A DNA stretch of 64,000 nucleotides, from positions 8,035,001 through 8,099,000 of the forward strand of contig NZ_CP023694.1 of NCBI RefSeq assembly GCF_008705135.1. Direction: 5' to 3'. The notes under the pieces were generated by a model, which saw nothing but the letters and a program-made list of their open reading frames with translations, had not been told where the DNA came from and made no database searches. This DNA is from Streptomyces coeruleorubidus. Lineage in GTDB: Bacteria > Actinomycetota > Actinomycetes > Streptomycetales > Streptomycetaceae. Positions 32,516 through 41,145 of this stretch are shown here, piece by piece. Within the stretch, counting starts at the first letter, position 1. Each line of letters begins with the position of its first letter. The translations under genes and the position numbers were made by a program.

Positions 32516-33296
32516 GCCGAAGCAGGACGAACGGATCCCCACCGTCATCGCGGACGACCTGCACATCGTCTACCGCGTCAACGGTGCCAAGACCGGCAAG
32601 GGCAGCGCCACCGCCGCCCTCAGCCGCATCCTGAAGCGGGGCTCCGACGACACGGCGCGGGGCGTGCGCAAGGTGCACGCCGTACGGGGCGTCTCCTTCG
32701 TGGCGTACCGGGGCGAGGCGATCGGACTGATCGGCTCCAACGGCTCCGGCAAGTCGACCCTGCTGCGCGCCATCGCCGGTCTCCTCCCCGCCGAGCAGGG
32801 CAAGGTCTACACCGACGGCCAGCCTTCGCTGCTCGGCGTCAACGCGGCCCTGATGAACGACCTCACCGGCGAACGGAACGTCATATTGGGCGGGCTCGCC
32901 ATGGGCATGTCCCGGGAGGAGATCAAGGAGCGCTACCAGGACATCGTCGACTTCTCCGGCATCAACGAGAAGGGCGACTTCATCACCCTGCCCATGCGCA
33001 CCTACTCCTCCGGCATGGCGGCCCGTCTCCGCTTCTCCATCGCCGCCGCCAAGGACCACGACGTCCTGATGATCGACGAGGCCCTGGCCACCGGCGACCG
33101 CAAGTTCCAGAAGCGCTCCGAGGACCGCATCCGCGAGCTGCGCAAGGAAGCCGGCACCGTGTTTCTGGTCAGTCACAACAACAAGTCGATCCGCGACACC
33201 TGCGACCGCGTCCTGTGGCTGGAACGCGGTGAGCTGCGGATGGACGGCCCGACCGACGAGGTGCTCAAGGAGTACGAGAAGTTCACCGGCAAGTAG
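32508..33296 (+). CDS. ABC exporter ATPase (TagH/Wzt-like)
   Basis: A 262-residue ABC ATPase. Walker A GSNGSGKSTLLRAIAGL lies near residue 76 and the short signature YSSGMAARLRFSIA near 168. The Walker B is DVLMIDEALATGDRKFQKR, whose DEALATGD form is characteristic of TagH/Wzt/KpsT exporters. Unlike Wzt it lacks a C-terminal carbohydrate-binding domain. GTG 32508 has GGAGAGG upstream and overlaps the permease gene. A strong terminator follows, ending the operon that begins at 26242. Confidence 0.92.
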   Translation: MAEPKQDERIPTVIADDLHIVYRVNGAKTGKGSATAALSRILKRGSDDTARGVRKVHAVRGVSFVAYRGEAIGLIGSNGSGKSTLLRAIAGLLPAEQGKVYTDGQPSLLGVNAALMNDLTGERNVILGGLAMGMSREEIKERYQDIVDFSGINEKGDFITLPMRTYSSGMAARLRFSIAAAKDHDVLMIDEALATGDRKFQKRSEDRIRELRKEAGTVFLVSHNNKSIRDTCDRVLWLERGELRMDGPTDEVLKEYEKFTGK

Positions 33297-33307
33297 TCCG
33301 GCCCGTC

Positions 33308-33342
33308 CAGGGCCCCGCCGGAACTGTTCCGGCGGGGCCCTG
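33308..33342 (+). terminator. strong hairpin terminator after exporter operon
   Basis: A perfect 16-bp G/C-rich stem (33308-33323 with 33327-33342) around a 3-nt loop, 11 bp past the ATPase stop. It separates the exporter operon from the hopanoid operon. Confidence 0.93.
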
Positions 33343-33593
33343 CGTCTGCAAAAGAAGCGTCAACTTCGGCCCTACTTAGGAATCTTGGGGCCAATCGGTG
33401 TGTTCTCGTGATGTGCGGGACACCCTGGCGAACCTCGATGCGCTGTACAACGTAAGCTGTACCGGTCCCGAAACACGGCAATCAGGGCGATAATGCGCGA
33501 CATCGCTCGTCGCACCGCCGTGCGGACGGCTGGGCGGCGTGTCCGAAATAGTGTGTATTGGGTCGGCAGTGTAGAACGGGAGATGTGACGGCG
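33343..33593 (+). promoter_or_regulatory. upstream region of the hopanoid operon
   Basis: About 250 bp that must carry the hopanoid promoter. It is visibly less G/C-rich than the genes around it. I see no hexamer pair good enough to name. A direct repeat GCTGTAC occurs at 33442-33448 and 33456-33462, and TGTACAACGTAAGCTGTAC also reads as an imperfect inverted repeat; its meaning is unknown. Confidence 0.4.
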
Positions 33594-33659
33594 ATGGCTA
33601 CGGAAACTCCCCAGCTCCACGCAGCACGTGCCGTCCCCGCGCCGGGCAGCCGGTGGTGA
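33594..33659 (+). CDS. possible 21-residue leader peptide of hpnC
   Basis: ATG 33594 opens a 21-codon frame reading MATETPQLHAARAVPAPGSR plus W. It ends at TGA 33657-33659, overlapping GTG 33656 of hpnC (GTGA). The arrangement mirrors the coupled overlaps further down the operon, so it may be a translated leader. The upstream GGGAG is 11 nt away, a weak ribosome site. It could be chance. Confidence 0.38.
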   Translation: MATETPQLHAARAVPAPGSRW

Positions 33660-34558
33660 CGGGAACCGGCACGGCGCGCGCCCTCGATCCGGAGCGCGGC
33701 ACGCTCGACAAGGCCGCGGGTGAGAACTTCCCGGTGGCCCCCTTCTTCCTGCCCCGGGCCTGGCGCACCGACCTCATGGCCGTCTACGGCTTCGCCCGTC
33801 TCGTCGACGACATCGGCGACGGCGACCTGGCCCCCGGCGGCGCCGACGCCCGACTGCTCGGCGTGTCCCCGCAGGAGGCCGAGGACCGGCTGGTCCTGCT
33901 GGACGCCTTCGAGGCCGACCTGCGCAGGGTCTTCGACTCGACCCCGCGTCACCCCCTGCTGCGCCGCCTCCAGCCGACCGTCCGCCGCCGCTCCCTGACC
34001 CCCGAGCCGTTCCTCGGCCTGATCGCCGCCAACCGCCAGGACCAACTGGTCGGCCGGTACGAGACCTACGACGACCTCCTCGCCTACTGCGAGCTCTCCG
34101 CCAACCCCGTCGGCCGTCTCGTCCTCGCCGTCACCGGCACCTCGACACCCGAGCGGATCCGCCGCTCCGACATGATCTGCACGGCCCTCCAGATCGTCGA
34201 GCACCTCCAGGACGTGGCCGAGGATCTCGGCCGCGACCGCGTTTACCTGCCCGCCGCCGACATGAAACGCTTTCACGTCCAGGAGGCGGACCTTGTCACG
34301 GAATCCGCCGGAGCGTCGGTCCGTGCGCTGATTGCGTACGAAGCGCAAAGGGCCCTGGATCTCCTGAATGAAGGCGCCCCCCTGGTGGGTAGCGTCCACG
34401 GCAGGTTGAAGCTGCTGCTCGCAGGGTTCGTGGCGGGGGGAAGGGCGGCCGTCCGCGCCATCGCCGCCGCTGATTACGACGTACTTCCCGGCCCGCCCAA
34501 GCCCGGCAAGGTCCAGTTGCTGCGTGAGGTGGGCGTGACTCTGCGAGGAGAGGGGTGA
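33656..34558 (+). CDS. hpnC: HpnC, squalene-synthesis protein (hydroxysqualene synthase)
   Basis: A 300-residue trans-isoprenyl diphosphate synthase-fold protein of the squalene/phytoene synthase family. The two aspartate-rich motifs are VDDIGDGD near residue 45 and EHLQDVAEDLGRDRVYLP near 190. In the HpnCDE route HpnC converts presqualene diphosphate to hydroxysqualene. GTG 33656 is chosen because it overlaps the stop of a short upstream frame; GTG 33653 is adjacent. The stop overlaps the hpnD GTG. It is the first enzyme gene of the hopanoid operon. Confidence 0.93.
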   Translation: MTGTGTARALDPERGTLDKAAGENFPVAPFFLPRAWRTDLMAVYGFARLVDDIGDGDLAPGGADARLLGVSPQEAEDRLVLLDAFEADLRRVFDSTPRHPLLRRLQPTVRRRSLTPEPFLGLIAANRQDQLVGRYETYDDLLAYCELSANPVGRLVLAVTGTSTPERIRRSDMICTALQIVEHLQDVAEDLGRDRVYLPAADMKRFHVQEADLVTESAGASVRALIAYEAQRALDLLNEGAPLVGSVHGRLKLLLAGFVAGGRAAVRAIAAADYDVLPGPPKPGKVQLLREVGVTLRGEG

Positions 34559-35505
34559 TCCGGACCGTGGAGTCGGAACCACACGCATCCCCGCCGGTAC
34601 TCGCCGCCTACAGCTACTGCGAGGCCGTCACCGGGCGGCAGGCCCGTAACTTCGCCTACGGCATCCGGCTGCTGCCGACGCCCCAGCGCCGTGCGATGTC
34701 GGCGCTGTACGCGTTCTCGCGGCGGGTCGACGACATCGGCGACGGCGCGCTCGCCGACGACGTCAAGGTGGCCAGGCTGGAGGAGACCCGGACGCTGCTC
34801 AGCCGGATCCGCGAGGGCCGGGTGGCGGACGACGACACCGACCCGGTCGCCGTCGCCCTCAAGCACGCCGCCGGGCACTTCCCGATCCCGCTCGGCGGCC
34901 TGGACGAGCTCATCGACGGCGTCCTGATGGACGTACGCGGCGAGACGTACGAGACCTGGGACGACTTGAAGGTCTACTGCCGCTGTGTGGCGGGGGCCAT
35001 CGGGCGGCTCTCGCTCGGTGTGTTCGGCACGGAACCGGGGGCGCGCGGTGTCGAGCGCGCGCCGGAGTATGCCGACACGCTCGGTCTGGCGCTCCAGCTC
35101 ACCAACATCCTCAGAGACGTCCGCGAGGACGCCGTGGGCGGACGCACCTATCTGCCCGCCGACGACCTCGCCAAGTTCGGCTGCTCGGCCGGCTTCAGCG
35201 GGCCGCGGCCACCGGAGGGCTCCGACTTCGCGGGCCTCGTGCACTTCGAAGTGCGACGGGCCCGCGCTCTTTTCGCCGAGGGCTACCGGCTGCTCCCCAT
35301 GCTCGACCGGCGCAGCGGCGCCTGTGTCGCCGCCATGGCCGGCATCTACCGACGCCTTCTCGACCGCATCGAGCGCGACCCCGAGGCCGTGCTGCGCGGC
35401 CGCGTCTCCCTGCCCGGCCGGGAGAAGGCCTACGTCGCCGTGCGCGGCCTGTCCGGCCTCGACGCCCGCCATGTGACCCGACGGGCCGTCAGGAGGCGTG
35501 CGTGA
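34555..35505 (+). CDS. hpnD: HpnD, presqualene diphosphate synthase
   Basis: A 316-residue squalene/phytoene synthase-family enzyme that condenses two farnesyl diphosphates to presqualene diphosphate. Aspartate-rich motifs are RRVDDIGDG near residue 57 and NILRDVREDAVGGRTYLP near 182. ARNFAYGIRLLP and RRAMSALYAFSR are typical of the N-terminal substrate pocket. GTG 34555 overlaps the hpnC stop (GTGA), with GAGGAG 4 nt upstream. The stop overlaps the GTG of a small coupled gene. Confidence 0.94.
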   Translation: MIRTVESEPHASPPVLAAYSYCEAVTGRQARNFAYGIRLLPTPQRRAMSALYAFSRRVDDIGDGALADDVKVARLEETRTLLSRIREGRVADDDTDPVAVALKHAAGHFPIPLGGLDELIDGVLMDVRGETYETWDDLKVYCRCVAGAIGRLSLGVFGTEPGARGVERAPEYADTLGLALQLTNILRDVREDAVGGRTYLPADDLAKFGCSAGFSGPRPPEGSDFAGLVHFEVRRARALFAEGYRLLPMLDRRSGACVAAMAGIYRRLLDRIERDPEAVLRGRVSLPGREKAYVAVRGLSGLDARHVTRRAVRRRA

Positions 35506-35804
35506 CGAACGAACCGGTCCAGAGGGATGCCACCGAGCACCGGGCTCACGCCCGCCGCGCGGGTGCCGTCCTGTGCTCCCGGACAGCTTGCGGACGGGGG
35601 CGAGTCGCGGTCGTCGGCGCCGGGTCGGGCGGTTCCGCTCGTGTGGCCTCCGCGGACGAGCGTGGACACGGCGCCCCTCTCGGCCGAACCGTCGGAGACA
35701 AGTGGTGGGCAACCCTCCGGCGTGGGACGGCGTCCCTGACGGAGACGGTCGGTCGCGCACCAGTCGAGCAGCACGGCCGCCGCGCAGGGGAGGGTGCACG
35801 ATGA
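35502..35804 (+). CDS. small DUF6380-like protein, coupled between hpnD and hpnE
   Basis: A 100-residue arginine- and alanine-rich protein. It starts at GTG 35502, overlapping the hpnD stop, with a perfect AGGAGG 5 nt upstream, and its stop overlaps the hpnE ATG (ATGA). So it is translated in step with both neighbours. The C-terminal ATLRRGTASLTETVGRAP and RRAGEGAR resemble the streptomycete DUF6380 family as I remember it. One cysteine pair (LCSRTAC) is near residue 25. No membrane segment or enzyme motif. Function unknown; it may be only a translational linker. Confidence 0.65.
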   Translation: MTNEPVQRDATEHRAHARRAGAVLCSRTACGRGRVAVVGAGSGGSARVASADERGHGAPLGRTVGDKWWATLRRGTASLTETVGRAPVEQHGRRAGEGAR

Positions 35805-37213
35805 CCCACGGCACGGGATCCCGGGGACCGGTCGCGAAGGGGCGGCACACCGTCGTGGTGGGCGGCGGGCTCGCCGGCGTCACCACCGCGCTCGCGCTCG
35901 CCGACGCCGGCGTGCGCGTCACCCTCCTGGAGGGCAGGCCGAGACTCGGCGGCCTGGCCTTCTCCTTCCAGCGCGGCGAGCTGACCGTCGACAACGGACA
36001 GCACGTGTACCTGCGCTGCTGCACCGCCTACCGCTGGTTCCTCGACCGCATCGAGGGCGCGGCGCTGGCCCCGCTCCAGGACCGGCTCGACGTGCCCGTC
36101 CTGGACGTCGCGCGGCCCGCGGGGCGGCGCCTCGGCAGGCTGCGGCGCGACGCGCTGCCCGTGCCTCTGCACCTGGGCCGCAGCCTCGCCACCTATCCGC
36201 ACCTGTCGCTCGCCGACCGCGCCAAGGTCGGCCGGGCCGCGCTCGCGCTCAAGGGCCTCGACCTCGCCGATCCGGCCCTGGACACACAGGACTTCGGCAG
36301 CTGGCTGGCCGCGCACGGCCAGTCGAAGCGCGCCGTCGAGGCCCTGTGGGACCTGGTCGGGGTCGCCACCCTCAACGCGGTCGCGGGCGATGCCTCCCTG
36401 GGGCTCGCCGCGATGGTGTTCAAGACCGGTCTGCTGTCCGACCCGGGCGCGGCCGACATCGGCTGGGCGAGCGTCCCGCTCGGCGACCTGCACGACCGGC
36501 TGGCCCGCAAGGCGCTCGACTCCGCGGGCGTCCGCACCGAGGTCCGTTCACGCGTCACCTCCGTCTCCCATGACGGGAACGGCGGGTGGAGCGTCCAGGT
36601 TCCGGGCGAGACGCTCCAGGCGGACGCGGTGGTGCTCGCCGTACCGCAGCGCGAGGCGCACGACCTGCTGCCCGCGGATGCCCTCGACGCGCCCGAGCGG
36701 CTCCTGGAGATCGGCACCGCGCCCATCCTCAACGTCCATGTGGTGTACGACCGCAAGGTGCTCGGCCGGCCGTTCTTCACCGCCCTCGGCACCCCGGTGC
36801 AGTGGGTCTTCGACCGGACCGAGGCCTCCGGGCTGCGCGAGGGGCAGTACCTCGCCCTGTCCCAGTCGGCGGCCCAGGACGAGATCGACGAGCCCGTGGC
36901 CGTGCTGCGCGAGCGGTACCTGCCCGAGCTGGAGCGGCTGCTGCCGCTGACCCGCGGCGCCGAAGTGAAGGACTTCTTCGTCACCCGGGAGCGCACCGCG
37001 ACGTTCGCTCCCACCCCCGGAGTCGGGCGCCTGAGGCCCGGCTCCCGCACCAAGGCATCCGGCCTGTACCTGGCCGGAGCGTGGACCGCCACCGGGTGGC
37101 CCGCGACCATGGAGAGTGCGGTCCGCAGTGGTGTGAGCGCGGCGGACGCCGTGCTGGGCGCCCTGGGCCGGCCCCGCCCTCGCCACCTCTTCGAGTTCGA
37201 GGAGGCGGCGTGA
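35801..37213 (+). CDS. hpnE: HpnE, hydroxysqualene dehydroxylase
   Basis: A 470-residue FAD-dependent amine-oxidase/phytoene-desaturase-like enzyme that reduces hydroxysqualene to squalene. The dinucleotide motif TVVVGGGLAGVTTALALADAG lies at residues 17-37, then GRPRLGGLAFSF. DNGQHVYLRCCTAYRWFL near 66 and the C-terminal GLYLAGAWTATGWPATMESAVRSG (~425) are typical of HpnE. ATG 35801 overlaps the stop of the upstream small gene. It completes the HpnCDE squalene route. Confidence 0.93.
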   Translation: MTHGTGSRGPVAKGRHTVVVGGGLAGVTTALALADAGVRVTLLEGRPRLGGLAFSFQRGELTVDNGQHVYLRCCTAYRWFLDRIEGAALAPLQDRLDVPVLDVARPAGRRLGRLRRDALPVPLHLGRSLATYPHLSLADRAKVGRAALALKGLDLADPALDTQDFGSWLAAHGQSKRAVEALWDLVGVATLNAVAGDASLGLAAMVFKTGLLSDPGAADIGWASVPLGDLHDRLARKALDSAGVRTEVRSRVTSVSHDGNGGWSVQVPGETLQADAVVLAVPQREAHDLLPADALDAPERLLEIGTAPILNVHVVYDRKVLGRPFFTALGTPVQWVFDRTEASGLREGQYLALSQSAAQDEIDEPVAVLRERYLPELERLLPLTRGAEVKDFFVTRERTATFAPTPGVGRLRPGSRTKASGLYLAGAWTATGWPATMESAVRSGVSAADAVLGALGRPRPRHLFEFEEAA

Positions 37214-37275
37214 CGCTCGGACGCAGCGCGGCAGACGGCCCCCGCACCCCCGGTACCGCAACAAGAGGAGAGACT

Positions 37276-38343
37276 GTGCCCACTGTGCCCCCGGCCTCGA
37301 GGACTGCCGAGGCGGTGGACGTGACCGCGCTCCTGGAGCGCGGCCGGACCCTGGCCACTCCGGTACTGCGGGCGGCCATCGACCGCCTGGCACCTCCCAT
37401 GGACACTGTTGCCGCTTACCACTTCGGATGGATCGACGCCCAGGGCCGGCCCGCGGCGGGGGACGGCGGCAAGGCCGTGCGCCCCGCCCTCGCGGTGCTG
37501 TCCGCCGAGGTCATGTCAGCCGCCCCCGAGACCGGCATCCCCGGCGCCGTCGCCGTGGAACTCGTCCACAACTTCTCCCTCCTCCACGACGACCTGATGG
37601 ACGGCGACGAACAGCGCCGCCACCGCGACACGGTCTGGAAGGTGCACGGCCCCGCCCAGGCCATCCTCGTCGGCGACGCCCTGTTCGCCCTCGCCAACGA
37701 GGTGCTCCTCGAACTCGGCACCGTCGAGGCCGGCCGCGCCACCCGCCGTCTCACCACCGCGACCCGCGCCCTGATCGACGGTCAGGCCCAGGACATCTCC
37801 TACGAGCACCGCGACCGCGTCACCGTCGAGGAGTGCCTGGAGATGGAGGGCAACAAGACCGGCGCCCTGCTCGCCTGCGCCAGCTCCATCGGTGCCGTCC
37901 TCGGCGGCGCCGACGACCGCACCGCCGACACGCTGGAGAAGTACGGCTACCACCTGGGCCTCGCCTTCCAGGCCGTCGACGACCTCCTCGGCATCTGGGG
38001 CGACCCGGTCTCCACAGGCAAGCAGACCTGGAGCGACCTGCGCCAGCGCAAGAAGTCGCTGCCGGTCGTGGCCGCGCTCGCGGCGGGCGGATCCGCCTCC
38101 GAGCGGCTCGGCGAGATCCTCGCCGCCGACGCCAAGAGCAGCGACGTCGAGACCTTCTCCGAGGAGGAGTTCGCGGCCCGCGCCGCCCTCATCGAGGAGG
38201 CGGGCGGCCGCGAGTGGACCGCCGACGAGGCCCGCCGCCAGCACACCATCGCCATCGAAGCCCTCGACGCCGTCGACATGCCCGACCGGGTGCGGGAGCA
38301 GTTCACGGCGCTCGCGGACTTCGTCGTCGTACGAAAGAGATGA
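37276..38343 (+). CDS. polyprenyl (farnesyl-type) diphosphate synthase
   Basis: A 355-residue trans-prenyltransferase that should make farnesyl diphosphate for HpnD. The first aspartate-rich motif is NFSLLHDDLMDGDEQRR near residue 105, the basic region GKAVRPALAVLSAE near 67 and the second motif LAFQAVDDLLGIWGD near 235. In the second motif the usual DDxxD fifth residue is glycine, which I recall from other actinobacterial synthases. GTG 37276 has GAGGAG 5 nt upstream; GTG 37210, overlapping the hpnE stop, is the alternative. It is followed by shc after 122 bp. Confidence 0.92.
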   Translation: MPTVPPASRTAEAVDVTALLERGRTLATPVLRAAIDRLAPPMDTVAAYHFGWIDAQGRPAAGDGGKAVRPALAVLSAEVMSAAPETGIPGAVAVELVHNFSLLHDDLMDGDEQRRHRDTVWKVHGPAQAILVGDALFALANEVLLELGTVEAGRATRRLTTATRALIDGQAQDISYEHRDRVTVEECLEMEGNKTGALLACASSIGAVLGGADDRTADTLEKYGYHLGLAFQAVDDLLGIWGDPVSTGKQTWSDLRQRKKSLPVVAALAAGGSASERLGEILAADAKSSDVETFSEEEFAARAALIEEAGGREWTADEARRQHTIAIEALDAVDMPDRVREQFTALADFVVVRKR

Positions 38344-38465
38344 TCACTATCGGTCGAATAGCCCTCGCGTAGTCGCCGGCCGGTGCCGCGAGACACCACG
38401 GAGCACCGGCCGACGGCGGACCCACAGCAGCTGCACACCTTGCACCACTGCACGAAGGGGAAGCC

Positions 38466-40499
38466 ATGACAGCGACGACCGACGGAAGCACCGGGGCCCT
38501 GCCACCCCGCGCCGCCGCGGCCAGCGAAACCGACACCGACACCCCCGTGGCGGCCGGGGTACAAGAAGCCGCCGCCCGCGCCGCACAGCGCGCCACGGAC
38601 TTCCTGCTCTCGCGCCAGGACGCCCAGGGCTGGTGGAAGGGCGACCTCGAGACCAACGTCACGATGGACGCCGAGGACCTGCTGCTCCGTCAGTTCCTCG
38701 GCATCCGCGACGAGAAGACCACGCGGGCCGCCGCGCTCTTCATCCGCGGCGAGCAGCGCGAGGACGGCACGTGGGCCACCTTCTACGGCGGCCCCGGTGA
38801 ACTTTCCGCCACCATCGAGGCCTACGTCGCCCTCCGCCTGGCCGGCGACGAGCCCGGCGCACCGCACATGGCGAAGGCCTCCGCCTGGATCCGCGAGCAG
38901 GGCGGCATCGCCGCGGCCCGGGTCTTCACCCGGATCTGGCTGGCGCTGTTCGGCTGGTGGAAGTGGGAGGACCTCCCCGAACTTCCTCCGGAGCTCATCT
39001 ACTTCCCGAAGTGGGTGCCGCTCAACATCTACGACTTCGGCTGCTGGGCGCGGCAGACCGTCGTCCCGCTGACGATCGTCTCCGCGAAGCGGCCGGTACG
39101 CCCCGCGCCCTTCCCGCTGGACGAGCTGCACACCGACCCCGCCCACCCGAACCCGGCCAAGCCGCTTGCCCCGGTGTTCAGTTGGGACGGCGCCTTCCAG
39201 CGGATGGACAAGGGGCTGCACGCCCTGAGGAAGGTCGCCCCGCGCAGACTGCGCAGAGCCGCCATGAACAGTGCCGCCCGCTGGATCATCGAGCGGCAGG
39301 AGAACGACGGCTGCTGGGGCGGCATCCAGCCCCCGGCCGTGTACTCGATCATCGCCCTGCACCTGCTCGGCTACGATCTCCAGCACCCCGTGATGCGCGA
39401 GGGACTCGCCTCGCTGGACCGGTTCGCCGTGTGGCGCGAGGACGGGGCCCGGATGATCGAGGCCTGCCAGTCGCCCGTGTGGGACACCTGCCTGGCCGCG
39501 ATCGCGCTCGTCGACGCCGGACTGCCCGCCGACCACCCGCAGTTGGTCAAGGCGGCGGACTGGATGCTGGGCGAGGAGATCGTCCGGCCCGGTGACTGGT
39601 CGGTGCAGCGGCCCGGACTGCCGCCCGGCGGCTGGGCGTTCGAGTTCCACAACGACAACTACCCCGACATCGACGACACCGCCGAGGTGATCCTCGCGCT
39701 GCGCCGGATCACCCACCACGACCCGGTGCGGGTCGCCAAGGCCGTCGGGCGCGGCGTGCGCTGGACCCTCGGCATGCAGTCGAAGAACGGCGCGTGGGCC
39801 GCCTTCGACGTCGACAACACCAGCCCGTTCCCCAACCGGCTGCCGTTCTGCGACTTCGGCGAGGTCATCGACCCGCCCTCCGCCGACGTCACCGCCCACG
39901 TCGTCGAGATGCTCGCGGTGGAGGGCCTCGCCCACGACCCGCGCACCCGGCGCGGCATCGAGTGGCTGCTGGCCGAACAGGAGCCCGACGGCTCGTGGTT
40001 CGGGCGCTGGGGCGTCAACTACGTCTACGGCACCGGGTCCGTCGTACCCGCCCTGGTGGCCGCGGGCATCCCCGCGGCGCACCCGGCGATCCGCCGGGCC
40101 GTGACCTGGCTGGAGGCGGTCCAGAACGACGACGGCGGCTGGGGCGAGGACCTGCGCTCCTACAAGTACGTCAGGGAGTGGAGCGGCCGGGGCGCCTCGA
40201 CCGCCTCCCAGACGGCGTGGGCCCTGATGGCCCTGCTCGCGGCGGGGGAGCGGGACTCCAAGGCCGTCGAACGCGGCATCGAGTGGCTCGCCGCCACCCA
40301 GCGGGAGGACGGTTCCTGGGACGAGCCGTACTTCACGGGGACGGGCTTCCCGTGGGACTTCTCGATCAACTACCACCTCTACCGGCAGGTGTTCCCGCTC
40401 ACCGCGCTCGGCCGGTACCTGCACGGGGAGCCCTTCGCCGACCGGCACCAGGGCGGCGGGGCGGCCGGGAAGCCGCTCGCCGACGCCAAGGGGAGCTGA
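38466..40499 (+). CDS. shc: squalene-hopene cyclase
   Basis: A 677-residue class II triterpene cyclase converting squalene to hopene and hopanol. The protonating DxDD motif is NYPDIDDTAEVIL near residue 400. Several QW repeats are visible: DAQGWWKGDLE (~48), ENDGCWGGI (~280), SKNGAWAAFD (~440), EPDGSWFGRWG (~510), NDDGGWGED (~555) and REDGSWDEPYFTGTGFP (~612). It is a monotopic membrane enzyme. ATG 38466 has GAAGGGGAAG upstream. The stop overlaps the start of hpnG by one base. Confidence 0.97.
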   Translation: MTATTDGSTGALPPRAAAASETDTDTPVAAGVQEAAARAAQRATDFLLSRQDAQGWWKGDLETNVTMDAEDLLLRQFLGIRDEKTTRAAALFIRGEQREDGTWATFYGGPGELSATIEAYVALRLAGDEPGAPHMAKASAWIREQGGIAAARVFTRIWLALFGWWKWEDLPELPPELIYFPKWVPLNIYDFGCWARQTVVPLTIVSAKRPVRPAPFPLDELHTDPAHPNPAKPLAPVFSWDGAFQRMDKGLHALRKVAPRRLRRAAMNSAARWIIERQENDGCWGGIQPPAVYSIIALHLLGYDLQHPVMREGLASLDRFAVWREDGARMIEACQSPVWDTCLAAIALVDAGLPADHPQLVKAADWMLGEEIVRPGDWSVQRPGLPPGGWAFEFHNDNYPDIDDTAEVILALRRITHHDPVRVAKAVGRGVRWTLGMQSKNGAWAAFDVDNTSPFPNRLPFCDFGEVIDPPSADVTAHVVEMLAVEGLAHDPRTRRGIEWLLAEQEPDGSWFGRWGVNYVYGTGSVVPALVAAGIPAAHPAIRRAVTWLEAVQNDDGGWGEDLRSYKYVREWSGRGASTASQTAWALMALLAAGERDSKAVERGIEWLAATQREDGSWDEPYFTGTGFPWDFSINYHLYRQVFPLTALGRYLHGEPFADRHQGGGAAGKPLADAKGS

Positions 40500-41140
40500 T
40501 GAGCTCACAGCCCGCTCCGGCCCCGCTGCTGATCGCCTGTGCGCTCGGCATCGAGCAGCTCGCCCTGCGCGCGGGGGACCGTGGCGGCGCCGACGGGCCG
40601 GTCACCGTGCTGCGGACCGGTATGGGTCCGGCGGCGGCCGAGCGGTCCGTCACCCGGATGCTTGCCGATCCGGCCCTGCGCGACGCCGCCGTCCTCGCGA
40701 CCGGCTTCTGCGCGGGGCTCGCACCCGGCATGCACCCCGGTGACCTGGTCGTCGCCGAGGAGACCCGCGACCCGCGCGGCACGACCGCCTGTGTCGGGAC
40801 CGACCTGCTGGTCAAGGAGCTGGGCCGCGCGGTGCCCGGGCGGACCGTGCACACCGGGCCGCTCACCGGCTCCGACCATGTAGTCCGAGGTCACGAACGG
40901 TCGGATCTGCGCGCGACCGGCGCCATCGCGGTCGACATGGAGTCGGCGGCCACGCTCCTGAGCGCCGTGCGCGCGGGTGAGCGCCCGGTTGCGGCCGTCC
41001 GGGTGGTCGTGGACGCTCCAGAACATGAACTCGTCCGGATCGGCACGGTGCGCGGTGGAATATCGGCTTTCCGTGTCCTTCGTTCCGTTCTTCCCGCTTT
41101 CTTCGAATGGCACCGTTCCTTGCTGCTCCCCAGGAGGTGA
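40499..41140 (+). CDS. hpnG: HpnG-like adenosylhopane nucleosidase/phosphorylase
   Basis: A 213-residue purine-nucleoside-phosphorylase-fold protein. LLIACALGIEQLALRAGD at the start, AVLATGFCAGLAPGMHPGDLVVAEET near residue 62 and IAVDMESAATLLSAVRAG (~141) are the family's base-binding and phosphate-binding blocks. HpnG removes adenine from adenosylhopane to give ribosylhopane. ATG 40499 overlaps the shc stop (TGATG), with GGGAG upstream. It lies directly before hpnH, whose product it uses. Confidence 0.9.
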   Translation: MSSQPAPAPLLIACALGIEQLALRAGDRGGADGPVTVLRTGMGPAAAERSVTRMLADPALRDAAVLATGFCAGLAPGMHPGDLVVAEETRDPRGTTACVGTDLLVKELGRAVPGRTVHTGPLTGSDHVVRGHERSDLRATGAIAVDMESAATLLSAVRAGERPVAAVRVVVDAPEHELVRIGTVRGGISAFRVLRSVLPAFFEWHRSLLLPRR

Positions 41141-41145
41141 GCCAG

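Noticed and set aside
34555..35505. hpnC and hpnD as carotenoid phytoene synthases
   Set aside because: The neighbouring hpnE, shc, hpnG and hpnH genes fix the pathway as hopanoid, and no carotenoid desaturase or cyclase is present.
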